From the NCBI GenBank assembly GCA_913050305.1, contig CAJXAS010000033.1, positions 1-11,572 of the forward strand: DNA of 11,572 nt, in the 5' to 3' direction. Below, piece after piece: positions 6,056-11,572 of the stretch. The stretch comes from an uncultured Polaribacter sp. (GTDB taxonomy: Bacteria; Bacteroidota; Bacteroidia; Flavobacteriales; Flavobacteriaceae). The notes beneath the pieces were generated by a model that had not been told where the DNA came from, ran no database searches, and worked only from the letters and a program-made list of their open reading frames with translations. The position numbers were made by a program, and so were the translations under genes. How positions within the stretch are numbered: position 1 is the stretch's first letter; every line of letters starts with the position of its first letter.

Positions 6056-7243
6056 ATGATTATAGAACCAAGAACAAGAGGATTTATCTGTTTAACATCA
6101 CATCCAACAGGTTGTGAGCAAAACGTAATGAATCAAATAGAATATATCAAATCGCAAGGGAAAATTGAAGGAGCCAAAAAAGTATTGGTTTTAGGTTCTT
6201 CTACAGGCTTTGGTTTGGCCTCTAGAATTACAAGTGCATTCGGTTCAGAAGCAGCAACAATTGGTGTTTATTTTGATAAGCCACCAACTGCAGGAAGACC
6301 AGGTTCACCGGGGTATTACAACACCGCAGCTTTTGAAAAGCATGCTCATAAACAAGGTTTGTATGCTAAAAGTGTGAATGGTGATGCATTCTCAAATGAA
6401 ATAAAACAACAAGTTGTAGACTTAATTAAAGAGGATTTAGGTCAGATAGATTTAGTGATTTATAGTTTGGCTTCGCCTGTAAGAACGCATCCAAATAGTG
6501 GAAAAAGATTCAAATCGGTGTTAAAACCTATCGGAGAAGTTTTTACAAATAAGACAGTAGATTTTCATACCGGAAATGTATCAGAAATTTCTATCAACCC
6601 TGCGGAAGGAGAAGATATTGAAAATACAGTTACTGTTATGGGAGGTGAAGATTGGAAAATGTGGATGGATGCGTTACAAGCTGAAAACCTACTTTCAGAG
6701 GGTGCTACAACAGTTGCGTATTCTTATATTGGCCCAGATGTTACAAGACCGGTCTATAGAAATGGAACTATTGGTGCCGCAAAAGATCATTTAGAAGCAA
6801 CTGCTTTTACAATTACAGAAGACTTAAAGTCCATTAAAGGAAAAGCCTATGTCTCTGTAAACAAAGCATTGGTAACACAAGCAAGTTCTGCAATTCCTGT
6901 AATTCCGTTATACATTTCTTTATTATATAAGATTATGAAAGCAAAAGGAATTCACGAAGGTTGTATTGAGCAAATACAACGTTTGTTTAGCCAGCGTTTA
7001 TTTGGAGGTGATTTAGCTTTAGATGAAAAGGGAAGAATTAGAATTGATGATTTAGAAATGCGCGAAGATGTACAAGAAGAAATAGCTGAACTTTGGAAAA
7101 ACGCAACTTCAGAAAATTTACCAGAAATAGGAGATTTAAAAGGCTATAGTGATGAGTTTTTTAGCTTATTTGGTTTTAAAGTGCCAGGTGTAGACTATAA
7201 TGCAGATGTAAATGAATTGGTTATGGTTCCTAGTGAACAATAA
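6056..7243 (+). CDS. fabV: FabV / trans-2-enoyl-CoA reductase (TER) family enoyl reductase
   Basis: This is an NADH-dependent enoyl-ACP or enoyl-CoA reductase of the single-chain FabV/TER family, 395 residues, catalysing the last reduction of fatty-acid elongation. The N-terminus MIIEPRTRGFICLTSHPTGCE is the family hallmark. The nucleotide-binding loop is GSSTGFG (47-53). The catalytic Tyr-x8-Lys is Tyr234 and Lys243 (VYRNGTIGAAK), at nearly the same positions as Tyr235/Lys244 of characterised FabV. TQASSAIPVIPLYISLL (about 274-290) is the conserved substrate-side segment. At the position of FabV Tyr53 this protein has Phe52. FabV-class reductases are generally much less sensitive to triclosan than FabI. 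Whether ACP or CoA thioesters are the true substrate cannot be decided here. It lies 13 bp after purC and ends at a strong terminator. Confidence 0.95.
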   Translation: MIIEPRTRGFICLTSHPTGCEQNVMNQIEYIKSQGKIEGAKKVLVLGSSTGFGLASRITSAFGSEAATIGVYFDKPPTAGRPGSPGYYNTAAFEKHAHKQGLYAKSVNGDAFSNEIKQQVVDLIKEDLGQIDLVIYSLASPVRTHPNSGKRFKSVLKPIGEVFTNKTVDFHTGNVSEISINPAEGEDIENTVTVMGGEDWKMWMDALQAENLLSEGATTVAYSYIGPDVTRPVYRNGTIGAAKDHLEATAFTITEDLKSIKGKAYVSVNKALVTQASSAIPVIPLYISLLYKIMKAKGIHEGCIEQIQRLFSQRLFGGDLALDEKGRIRIDDLEMREDVQEEIAELWKNATSENLPEIGDLKGYSDEFFSLFGFKVPGVDYNADVNELVMVPSEQ

Positions 7244-7257
7244 TCTTAGATAATACG

Positions 7258-7292
7258 AGCCTCATTTTTTTAAAAATCATGAGGCTTTTTTT
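7258..7292 (+). terminator. Intrinsic terminator after fabV
   Basis: AGCCTCAT (7258-7265) pairs perfectly with ATGAGGCT (7279-7286), and the stem is followed at once by seven T residues (7286-7292). It begins 15 bp after the fabV stop and should end the purC-fabV transcript. The next gene starts only 17 bp after the T run, which raises the question of how that gene is transcribed. Confidence 0.9.
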
Positions 7293-7308
7293 AGCATAAA
7301 AAAAGGGA

Positions 7309-7791
7309 TTGAAGGCAGTAACAATAAAACAACTTAAAGATGAATTAGCTCATAAATCTGCTGCAGATTTAAAAGAGTTGTGCTTGCAGTTGGCCCGGTT
7401 TAAAAAAGAAAACAAAGAATTACTTACCTACTTAATGTTTGAGTCTCATGATGAGGAAACTTATATTCAGACTCTAAAAGAGGAGGTAGACGCCCAATTT
7501 GAAGAAATTAATACAAAGAGTTTTTTCTACATTAGAAAGGGAAGCCGTAAAATATTAACGTCTATAAAAAAGCACATTCGGTACTCTAAGAAGAAAGAAA
7601 CAGAAGCAGAATTGTTATTGTATTTCTGCAAGAAGTTAAAGGATTTTAAACCTTCTATTCAGAGAAGCACAAGATTGCAAAGTATTTTTGATACTCAGGT
7701 GAGAATGATTAAACGAGTAATTGAAAAATTACATGAAGATTTACAGTATGATTTTCAATTAGAATTAGATGAATTATTAGATAATGAATAA
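7309..7791 (+). CDS. Conserved-looking hypothetical protein, charged and helical (TTG start)
   Basis: I do not recognise this 160-residue protein and assign no function. It is rich in Lys, Glu, Leu and Gln, with no membrane segment, no signal peptide and no cysteine pattern, and it looks almost entirely alpha-helical. The middle (about 66-105, with SFFYIRKGSRKILTSIKK) is strongly basic, while the C-terminus (LQYDFQLELDELLDNE) is acidic. The start is taken as TTG at 7309: an in-frame stop lies at 7297-7299 and the first in-frame ATG would remove the first 42 residues. A run of A followed by GGGA just before it may help initiation. It overlaps the next gene by 8 bp, so the two are probably made together and may interact. 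It is preceded directly by the fabV terminator. Confidence 0.75.
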   Translation: MKAVTIKQLKDELAHKSAADLKELCLQLARFKKENKELLTYLMFESHDEETYIQTLKEEVDAQFEEINTKSFFYIRKGSRKILTSIKKHIRYSKKKETEAELLLYFCKKLKDFKPSIQRSTRLQSIFDTQVRMIKRVIEKLHEDLQYDFQLELDELLDNE

Positions 7792-8152
7792 AGAAAGACC
7801 AGTTTTAGAAGATTTAATTAAAGATAATATGTCGGCATTAGAATTGTTTCAAAACCAGACATTAAGACCCGTTATTAAAATGCAACATGATTTATTAATT
7901 GCATCTTTTAATACGTATAAAGCAAAAAGGAAAATTGATTTTTCTAGCTTAACAGATCAAAAAAAGAGAAGTAAGACAAAGGCAGTTTTTGTAAAAGATA
8001 TCAATTATAAGAACCTTACATTAGGTTTTATTATTGGTGCTTTTTCATTAGAAGAATTCGCCTATTACAGTTTAAATGCTTCAGAATTAAATAAAAGAAT
8101 TATTCAAATTGTTATCCAAAGAGTTCAGGATAGCCTTACTGAAATTATATAA
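7784..8152 (+). CDS. Small hypothetical protein, second gene of an uncharacterised pair
   Basis: I do not recognise this 122-residue protein and give it no function. The N-terminal part (about 1-45, with PVLEDLIKDNMSALELFQNQTLRP) looks helical and amphipathic. A short basic stretch, KAKRKIDFSSLTDQKKRSKTK, lies at about 46-66, and the second half (LTLGFIIGAFSLEEFAYYSL, 78-97) is more hydrophobic but too short and acidic to be a clear membrane span. No zinc-binding or catalytic motif is evident. Its ATG lies inside the end of the upstream gene (ATGAATAA), which implies coupled translation. A hairpin begins 7 bp after its stop codon. The size and pairing superficially suggest a toxin-antitoxin module, but nothing in the residues supports that. 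Confidence 0.78.
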   Translation: MNKERPVLEDLIKDNMSALELFQNQTLRPVIKMQHDLLIASFNTYKAKRKIDFSSLTDQKKRSKTKAVFVKDINYKNLTLGFIIGAFSLEEFAYYSLNASELNKRIIQIVIQRVQDSLTEII

Positions 8153-8158
8153 GTAAAA

Positions 8159-8184
8159 AAGTTGGTACTCTCCAGTATCAACTT
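8159..8184. terminator. Hairpin between convergent genes, possible bidirectional terminator
   Basis: AAGTTGGTACT (8159-8169) and AGTATCAACTT (8174-8184) form an 11-bp stem with loop CTCC. On the plus-strand transcript the one imperfect pair is a G-U wobble, but no T run follows. On the minus-strand transcript that pair becomes A-C, but six T residues follow (complement of 8155-8160). It starts 7 bp after the stop of the small plus-strand gene. It probably ends that transcript and could also back up the terC terminator. Confidence 0.6.
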
Positions 8185-8255
8185 ACAATCAACCAACCCC
8201 TTTCTATTATAAAAAGGAACACAAACGTATTAAAACTACTTTTTAGAAGTTGTAT

Positions 8256-8276
8256 AAAAAATGCGGAAAACGCATT
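8256..8276 (-). terminator. Intrinsic terminator of the terC-type gene
   Basis: Read on the minus strand, AATGCG (8276-8271), loop TTTTC and CGCATT (8265-8260) form a 6-bp stem that runs straight into further T residues (to 8256). It lies about 50 bp past the stop codon of the TerC-type gene and faces the right way for it. Confidence 0.75.
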
Positions 8277-8325
8277 ATTTCTTTCTAAATCAAAGGTAGT
8301 TTATGTTTTATTATTGAGGTTGTAC

Positions 8326-9120
8326 TTATTGCTTCTTAGCTAATAACTTTTTTTGATATTTTCCTTGTACAACGTCTACAATAACTAAAATAGCAATTAC
8401 AAAGTAGAAGGTAGTTTTACTCATAGGTACAATTTCATTTCCAAAGAGTTTTAAATGTGCTAAATGCCCACCTTCTGTAATTAGCATAATGCCAACTATA
8501 AAAAGAATAAAGAGCCCTAAAACTTCATACATCCTATTTTTTGCTAAGAAATCTGATATTCTATCTGCTAAAAATAACATTAATAAACCACTGATAACAA
8601 TTGCAATAGTCATAATAATAAAAGCAGTTGTAGTACTTTCTATAGCACTTGTAAGACCAATAGCAGCTAAAATAGAGTCAAAAGAAAATACTAAATTCAT
8701 TAATACGATGCTGAAAATAACGGTTTTAGACGATTTTGTTCCTTTGCGCTGATCTGCTGCGGATTGCTCTAAATTTTGAGTACCAATCATGTGCCAAATT
8801 TCTTTAATGGCTGTATAAATTATAAATCCTCCACCTAATAAAACAATAATACTATGCCCGTTAAAAGCAAATTTTATAACGTCTTCAAAACCACCTGTCA
8901 AAAAAGAAAAAGGCTTTTGAAAATACCCAATTATAGAAACCAAAAGAAATAAAAGTACAATTCTTAAGACAATAGCTATTAAAATTCCTACTTTTCGAAC
9001 TCTTTTTCTATCTGTTTCTGGTGCTTTCTTTGACTCTAATGAAATGTATAACAAGTTATCAAAACCTAATACGGCTTGTAACATAATTAGCATGAAGAGC
9101 GTAAATATATTTTCTAGCAT
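8326..9120 (-). CDS. TerC/Alx-family integral membrane protein, variant motifs
   Basis: This is a 264-residue multi-spanning membrane protein of the TerC family, whose members include manganese exporters (Alx, MeeF/MeeY types) and tellurite-resistance proteins. About seven hydrophobic segments are visible, with a charged loop at about 106-131 (KEIWHMIGTQNLEQSAADQR). The two hallmark repeats are LQAVLGFDNLLYISL (14-28) and NLVFSFDSILAAIG (142-155), keeping Asp21 and Asp148. Compared with the classical LExVLGxDN and DLVFSxDS forms, Glu is Gln15 and Asp is Asn142. RISDFLAKNRMYEVLGLFILFIVGIMLITEG (187-217) is the conserved closing segment. Manganese export would be a reasonable guess by family, but the motif changes make the ion uncertain. 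It has its own promoter and terminator. Confidence 0.9.
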   Translation of the reverse strand: MLENIFTLFMLIMLQAVLGFDNLLYISLESKKAPETDRKRVRKVGILIAIVLRIVLLFLLVSIIGYFQKPFSFLTGGFEDVIKFAFNGHSIIVLLGGGFIIYTAIKEIWHMIGTQNLEQSAADQRKGTKSSKTVIFSIVLMNLVFSFDSILAAIGLTSAIESTTTAFIIMTIAIVISGLLMLFLADRISDFLAKNRMYEVLGLFILFIVGIMLITEGGHLAHLKLFGNEIVPMSKTTFYFVIAILVIVDVVQGKYQKKLLAKKQ

Positions 9121-9135
9121 TTTTTATTTTTGTTT

Positions 9136-9166
9136 CAAAGATATTTGGATTGCTTTTAATACGCAA
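9136..9166 (-). promoter_or_regulatory. terC-type gene promoter (TTG-N20-TAnnTTTG)
   Basis: On the minus strand TTG (9166-9164), a 20-bp spacer and TATCTTTG (9143-9136) match the Bacteroidota -33/-7 consensus fully, with the same spacing as the purC promoter. The leader would be only about 10 nt and A-rich. The promoter lies within the 87-bp gap after the TauE-type gene, so the TerC-type gene need not depend on its neighbour. Confidence 0.65.
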
Positions 9167-9207
9167 TATTTTATTTATGTTAGTTTTAAATAGAAGGAAA
9201 TATACGT

Positions 9208-9987
9208 TTAAAATATATATTTATATAAGATTCGTAAACTCACAAAGGCAATTAAAATGGCAGTTGCTTTTTTTAATTGAATAGGCGTAAAGAAGCTGTA
9301 GCTTTTTCTGCTTCCAATTTGGCCGCCAATAAAAACAGTACCTAATAAAATACCCGTTAAATTCCAGTTAATTAAAAAATTAGGCATTGAATATTGTCCA
9401 ATAAAACCAGCGATAGAATTTACTAAAATAAAAATACTGGCAGTTGCCGCTATTTTCTGGGGAGTATCCCAATTGGTAAGATGTAATAAAGGAGCTAAAA
9501 AAATACCACCACCAATACCAACCATTCCAGAAATAAAACCAATTATACCTCCAAAACTTGCATTCCTTATACTTTTGGGATCGTTGTTTTTTTCATTGAA
9601 AGCAACAATTTGTTTTGAAAGCCACATAGTTATTGCTGCGAACAATAAAGTGAAACCTAATAAAATGAAAAAGAATTGCTGATTTATTTTTACAGTTCCG
9701 CCTAAAAAAGCCAAAGGAATACTAAATAAAATTAGAGGCATTATTTTTTTAAAATTTACTTTTTTCTGATGAAGAAATAGATAAACGTTACCAGAGACCA
9801 CAACGATATTACACAGCAAAGCAGTCGCTCTAATTTGTGTAAATACAATACCTGTTAAAGCTAAAATAGCCAAATAGCTAGAACCACCACCAAAACCAAC
9901 AGATGAATATAATACTGCTACGGCAAAAAATAATAGAATAATATGCCAATTCTCAATAAAAGTTTCTAAAAGAATGTGAAAATTCAT
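9208..9987 (-). CDS. TauE/SafE-family (sulfite exporter-like) membrane transporter
   Basis: This is a polytopic transporter of the TauE/SafE (formerly DUF81) family, which moves small anions such as sulfite, sulfoacetate or other organosulfur compounds across the inner membrane. It has 259 residues from the ATG at 9987. The duplicated glycine-rich family motifs are clear: YSSVGFGGGSSY (about 27-38) and GMVGIGGGIFLAPLL (about 154-168), each starting a half of the protein with three to four hydrophobic segments. The cytoplasmic loop between the halves (EKNNDPKSIRN) is hydrophilic. An upstream in-frame ATG at 10014 would add MRRTIYLSC, but a consensus -7 box at 9994-10001 lies inside that extension, so 9987 is preferred. 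The substrate is unknown and no sulfur-metabolism gene is adjacent. Confidence 0.88.
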   Translation of the reverse strand: MNFHILLETFIENWHIILLFFAVAVLYSSVGFGGGSSYLAILALTGIVFTQIRATALLCNIVVVSGNVYLFLHQKKVNFKKIMPLILFSIPLAFLGGTVKINQQFFFILLGFTLLFAAITMWLSKQIVAFNEKNNDPKSIRNASFGGIIGFISGMVGIGGGIFLAPLLHLTNWDTPQKIAATASIFILVNSIAGFIGQYSMPNFLINWNLTGILLGTVFIGGQIGSRKSYSFFTPIQLKKATAILIAFVSLRILYKYIF

Positions 9988-9993
9988 ACAAGA

Positions 9994-10001
9994 CAAATAT
10001 A
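9994..10001 (-). promoter_or_regulatory. Candidate -7 element of the TauE/SafE-type gene, very close to the start codon
   Basis: On the minus strand TATATTTG matches TAnnTTTG perfectly and ends only 6 bp before the ATG at 9987. Transcription would start at or within a few bases of that ATG, giving a leaderless or nearly leaderless message. No TTG is present at the -33 distance, so support is partial. Confidence 0.4.
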
Positions 10002-10155
10002 TTGTTCTTCTCATATAATTGATATTGAATTTTAATATTTTTTGTATTTTATCTGCTAAAAGGTGTTATAAGTAGAAAAAATAAAAATATAAGGATTGTT
10101 TTTTATAGTTTAGTCTCTTTGTTAGAGTCCAAACAATAAATAATTTAGCCAAACA

Positions 10156-11572
10156 ATGAGTAATTATCATATAAAACATCTAGAAGAATATTATCAGGTA
10201 TACAGAAAATCTATTAGAGAACCAGAAAATTTTTGGGAAGAGATTGCTGAAGAGCATTTTGTTTGGAGAAAAAAATGGGACAAAGTTTTAGAATGGGACT
10301 TCTCTAAACCAACAATAAAATGGTTTCAAGGGGCAAAACTAAATATTACAGAAAACTGTATCGATAGGCATTTGGCAACAAGAGCAGATAAAACGGCTAT
10401 CATATTTGAACCAAATGATCCAAGTGAAGCTGCAGAGCATATTACCTATAAGCAATTATCAGAAAGAGTAAATAAGTTTGCCAATGTTCTAAAGGAAAAC
10501 GGAGTTCAAAAAGGAGATAGGGTATGTATTTATGTTCCAATGATTCCAGAACTGGCTATTGCAACGCTTGCTTGTGCAAGAATAGGTGCTATCCATTCTG
10601 TAGTTTTTGCAGGCTTTTCTGCGGTTGCACTGGCAACAAGAATTAATGATTCTGACTGTAAAATGGTGATTACATCTGATGGTTCTTATCGGGGTGCGAA
10701 AACCATTGATTTAAAAGGAATTGTAGATGAAGCTTTGGAAAATTGTTCTTGTGTGAAAACTGTTTTAGTAGCGAAAAGAATTCATTCAGACATTCAAATG
10801 AAAGAAGGCCGTGACCAATGGTTACAACCATTATTGGATAATGCTTCTATAGATTGTGAAGCAGAAATTATGGATGCAGAAGATCCCTTATTTATTTTAT
10901 ATACTTCTGGTTCTACAGGGATGCCGAAAGGAATGGTGCATACAACTGCTGGTTATATGGTGTATACAGCATACACGTTTAAAAATGCATTTCAATATAA
11001 AGAAGAAGATGTGTACTGGTGTACCGCCGATATTGGCTGGATTACCGGTCATTCTTACATTGTATATGGTCCGTTAGCAAACGGAGCAACTACATTAATG
11101 TTTGAAGGTGTGCCAAGTTATCCAGATTTCGGACGTTTCTGGGAAATTGTAGAGAAACATAAGGTGAATCAGTTTTATACCGCACCAACGGCAATTAGAG
11201 CATTGGCAAAACACGGAACAGAATTAGTAGACAAATACAATTTATCCTCTTTAAAAGTATTGGGGTCTGTAGGAGAGCCTATTAATGAAGAAGCTTGGCA
11301 TTGGTATAATGATAATATTGGTAAAAAGAAAAGCCCGATTATTGATACTTGGTGGCAAACAGAAACGGGAGGTATGATGATTACACCGATACCTTATGTT
11401 ACACCAACAAAGCCAACGTATGCAACCTTACCTTTTATAGGTATTCAGCCTGCAATAATGGATGAAAACGGTAAAGAGTTAAAAGGAAACCAAGTAGAGG
11501 GAAGACTCTGTGTTAAGTTTCCTTGGCCAAGTATTGCAAGAACTATTTGGGGAAATCATGAACGTTATAAAG
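10156..11572 (+). CDS. acs: Acetyl-CoA synthetase (AMP-forming), 3' end cut off by window
   Basis: Acs activates acetate with ATP and CoA to acetyl-CoA through an acetyl-AMP intermediate in the cytoplasm, allowing growth on or recovery of acetate. The frame is open from ATG 10156 to the window end, 472 residues of about 635. The N-terminal ACAS domain (NFWEEIAEEHFVWRKKWDKVLEWDF, about 25-49) is followed by the AMP-binding core: GDRVCIYVPMIPELAIA, the P-loop-like YTSGSTGMPKGM (249-260), DIGWITGHSYIVYGPL and WWQTETGG (399-406). The usual Lys after TSGSTG is Met256, while the invariant Pro-Lys-Gly is kept. The C-terminal swivelling domain with the regulatory lysine lies outside the window. The 168-bp region upstream, shared with the divergent TauE-type gene, holds no promoter on this strand that I can assign with confidence. 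Confidence 0.95.
   Translation, partial: MSNYHIKHLEEYYQVYRKSIREPENFWEEIAEEHFVWRKKWDKVLEWDFSKPTIKWFQGAKLNITENCIDRHLATRADKTAIIFEPNDPSEAAEHITYKQLSERVNKFANVLKENGVQKGDRVCIYVPMIPELAIATLACARIGAIHSVVFAGFSAVALATRINDSDCKMVITSDGSYRGAKTIDLKGIVDEALENCSCVKTVLVAKRIHSDIQMKEGRDQWLQPLLDNASIDCEAEIMDAEDPLFILYTSGSTGMPKGMVHTTAGYMVYTAYTFKNAFQYKEEDVYWCTADIGWITGHSYIVYGPLANGATTLMFEGVPSYPDFGRFWEIVEKHKVNQFYTAPTAIRALAKHGTELVDKYNLSSLKVLGSVGEPINEEAWHWYNDNIGKKKSPIIDTWWQTETGGMMITPIPYVTPTKPTYATLPFIGIQPAIMDENGKELKGNQVEGRLCVKFPWPSIARTIWGNHERYK

Noticed and set aside
7784..8152. Toxin-antitoxin module made of the 160- and 122-residue proteins
   Set aside because: The size and overlap invite the idea, but there is no DNA-binding antitoxin motif, no RNase or PIN-like residue set and no mobile-element context.
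10015..10155. Promoter for acs
   Set aside because: TAGTTTAG (10106-10113) and TCTCTTTG (10114-10121) are each one base off the -7 consensus, but neither has a TTG at the 19-20 bp distance. I would not call either.
10900..10935. Met256 in place of Lys in the Acs TSGSTG loop as a sign of altered activity
   Set aside because: The invariant Pro-Lys-Gly and all other visible Acs motifs are intact, and that position varies in AMP-forming synthetases, so it is probably neutral.
1..11572. Mobile elements, CRISPR arrays, tRNA genes, phage or defence systems
   Set aside because: I looked for transposase or integrase motifs, terminal inverted repeats, regularly spaced repeats and tRNA-like cloverleaf sequence and saw none. 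Gene content is core metabolism, motility and transport.

Overview
The window looks like chromosomal DNA from a member of the Flavobacteriaceae (Bacteroidota). The evidence is the gliding-motility pair gldF/gldG, low GC content (roughly one third by eye), A-rich leaders with almost no Shine-Dalgarno sequences, several promoter candidates of the Bacteroidota -33 TTG / -7 TAnnTTTG type, and proteins that read as flavobacterial versions of PhoH, PurC, FabV/TER, TerC and TauE/SafE. A marine genus such as Polaribacter or Tenacibaculum fits, but the genus is a guess. I see no tRNA, rRNA, CRISPR array, insertion sequence, integrase or phage gene. No stretch longer than 300 bases lacks a gene.

Layout. 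(1) 1-3923, minus strand: a tight five-gene run read from right to left. It encodes a divergent SAM hydroxide adenosyltransferase (DUF62) protein, a small ABM-fold monooxygenase-like protein, a GNAT acetyltransferase, GldF and GldG (GldG runs off the left edge). Gaps are 2, 34 and 27 bp, then an 8-bp overlap, so a single transcript is likely. (2) 3924-4054: a divergent promoter region. (3) 4055-7292, plus strand: phoH (TTG start), then purC and fabV, which are 13 bp apart and closed by a strong intrinsic terminator. The phoH-purC gap carries a good promoter, a palindrome and nested inverted repeats. (4) 7309-8152, plus strand: two overlapping genes of unknown function between hairpins. (5) 8153-8325: a convergent intergenic region with two hairpins. 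(6) 8326-9987, minus strand: a TauE/SafE-type transporter gene, then a TerC-type membrane protein gene with its own promoter. (7) 10156-end, plus strand: the first three quarters of acs (acetyl-CoA synthetase).

How the genes fit together. GldF and GldG are the membrane permease and accessory subunit of the GldAFG ABC transporter needed for gliding; the ATPase GldA is not in the window. PurC (purine synthesis), FabV (last step of fatty-acid elongation) and Acs (acetate activation) are core metabolism, and PhoH is a housekeeping P-loop ATPase. TerC and TauE/SafE are ion-handling membrane proteins.

I did not find a convincing new multi-gene system. The best leads are the uncharacterised pair at 7309-8152, the DUF62 protein that lacks two of the three usual active-site residues, the TerC-type protein with two acidic motif residues replaced by amides, the palindrome and nested repeats at the purC promoter, and a possible leaderless start for the TauE-type gene.
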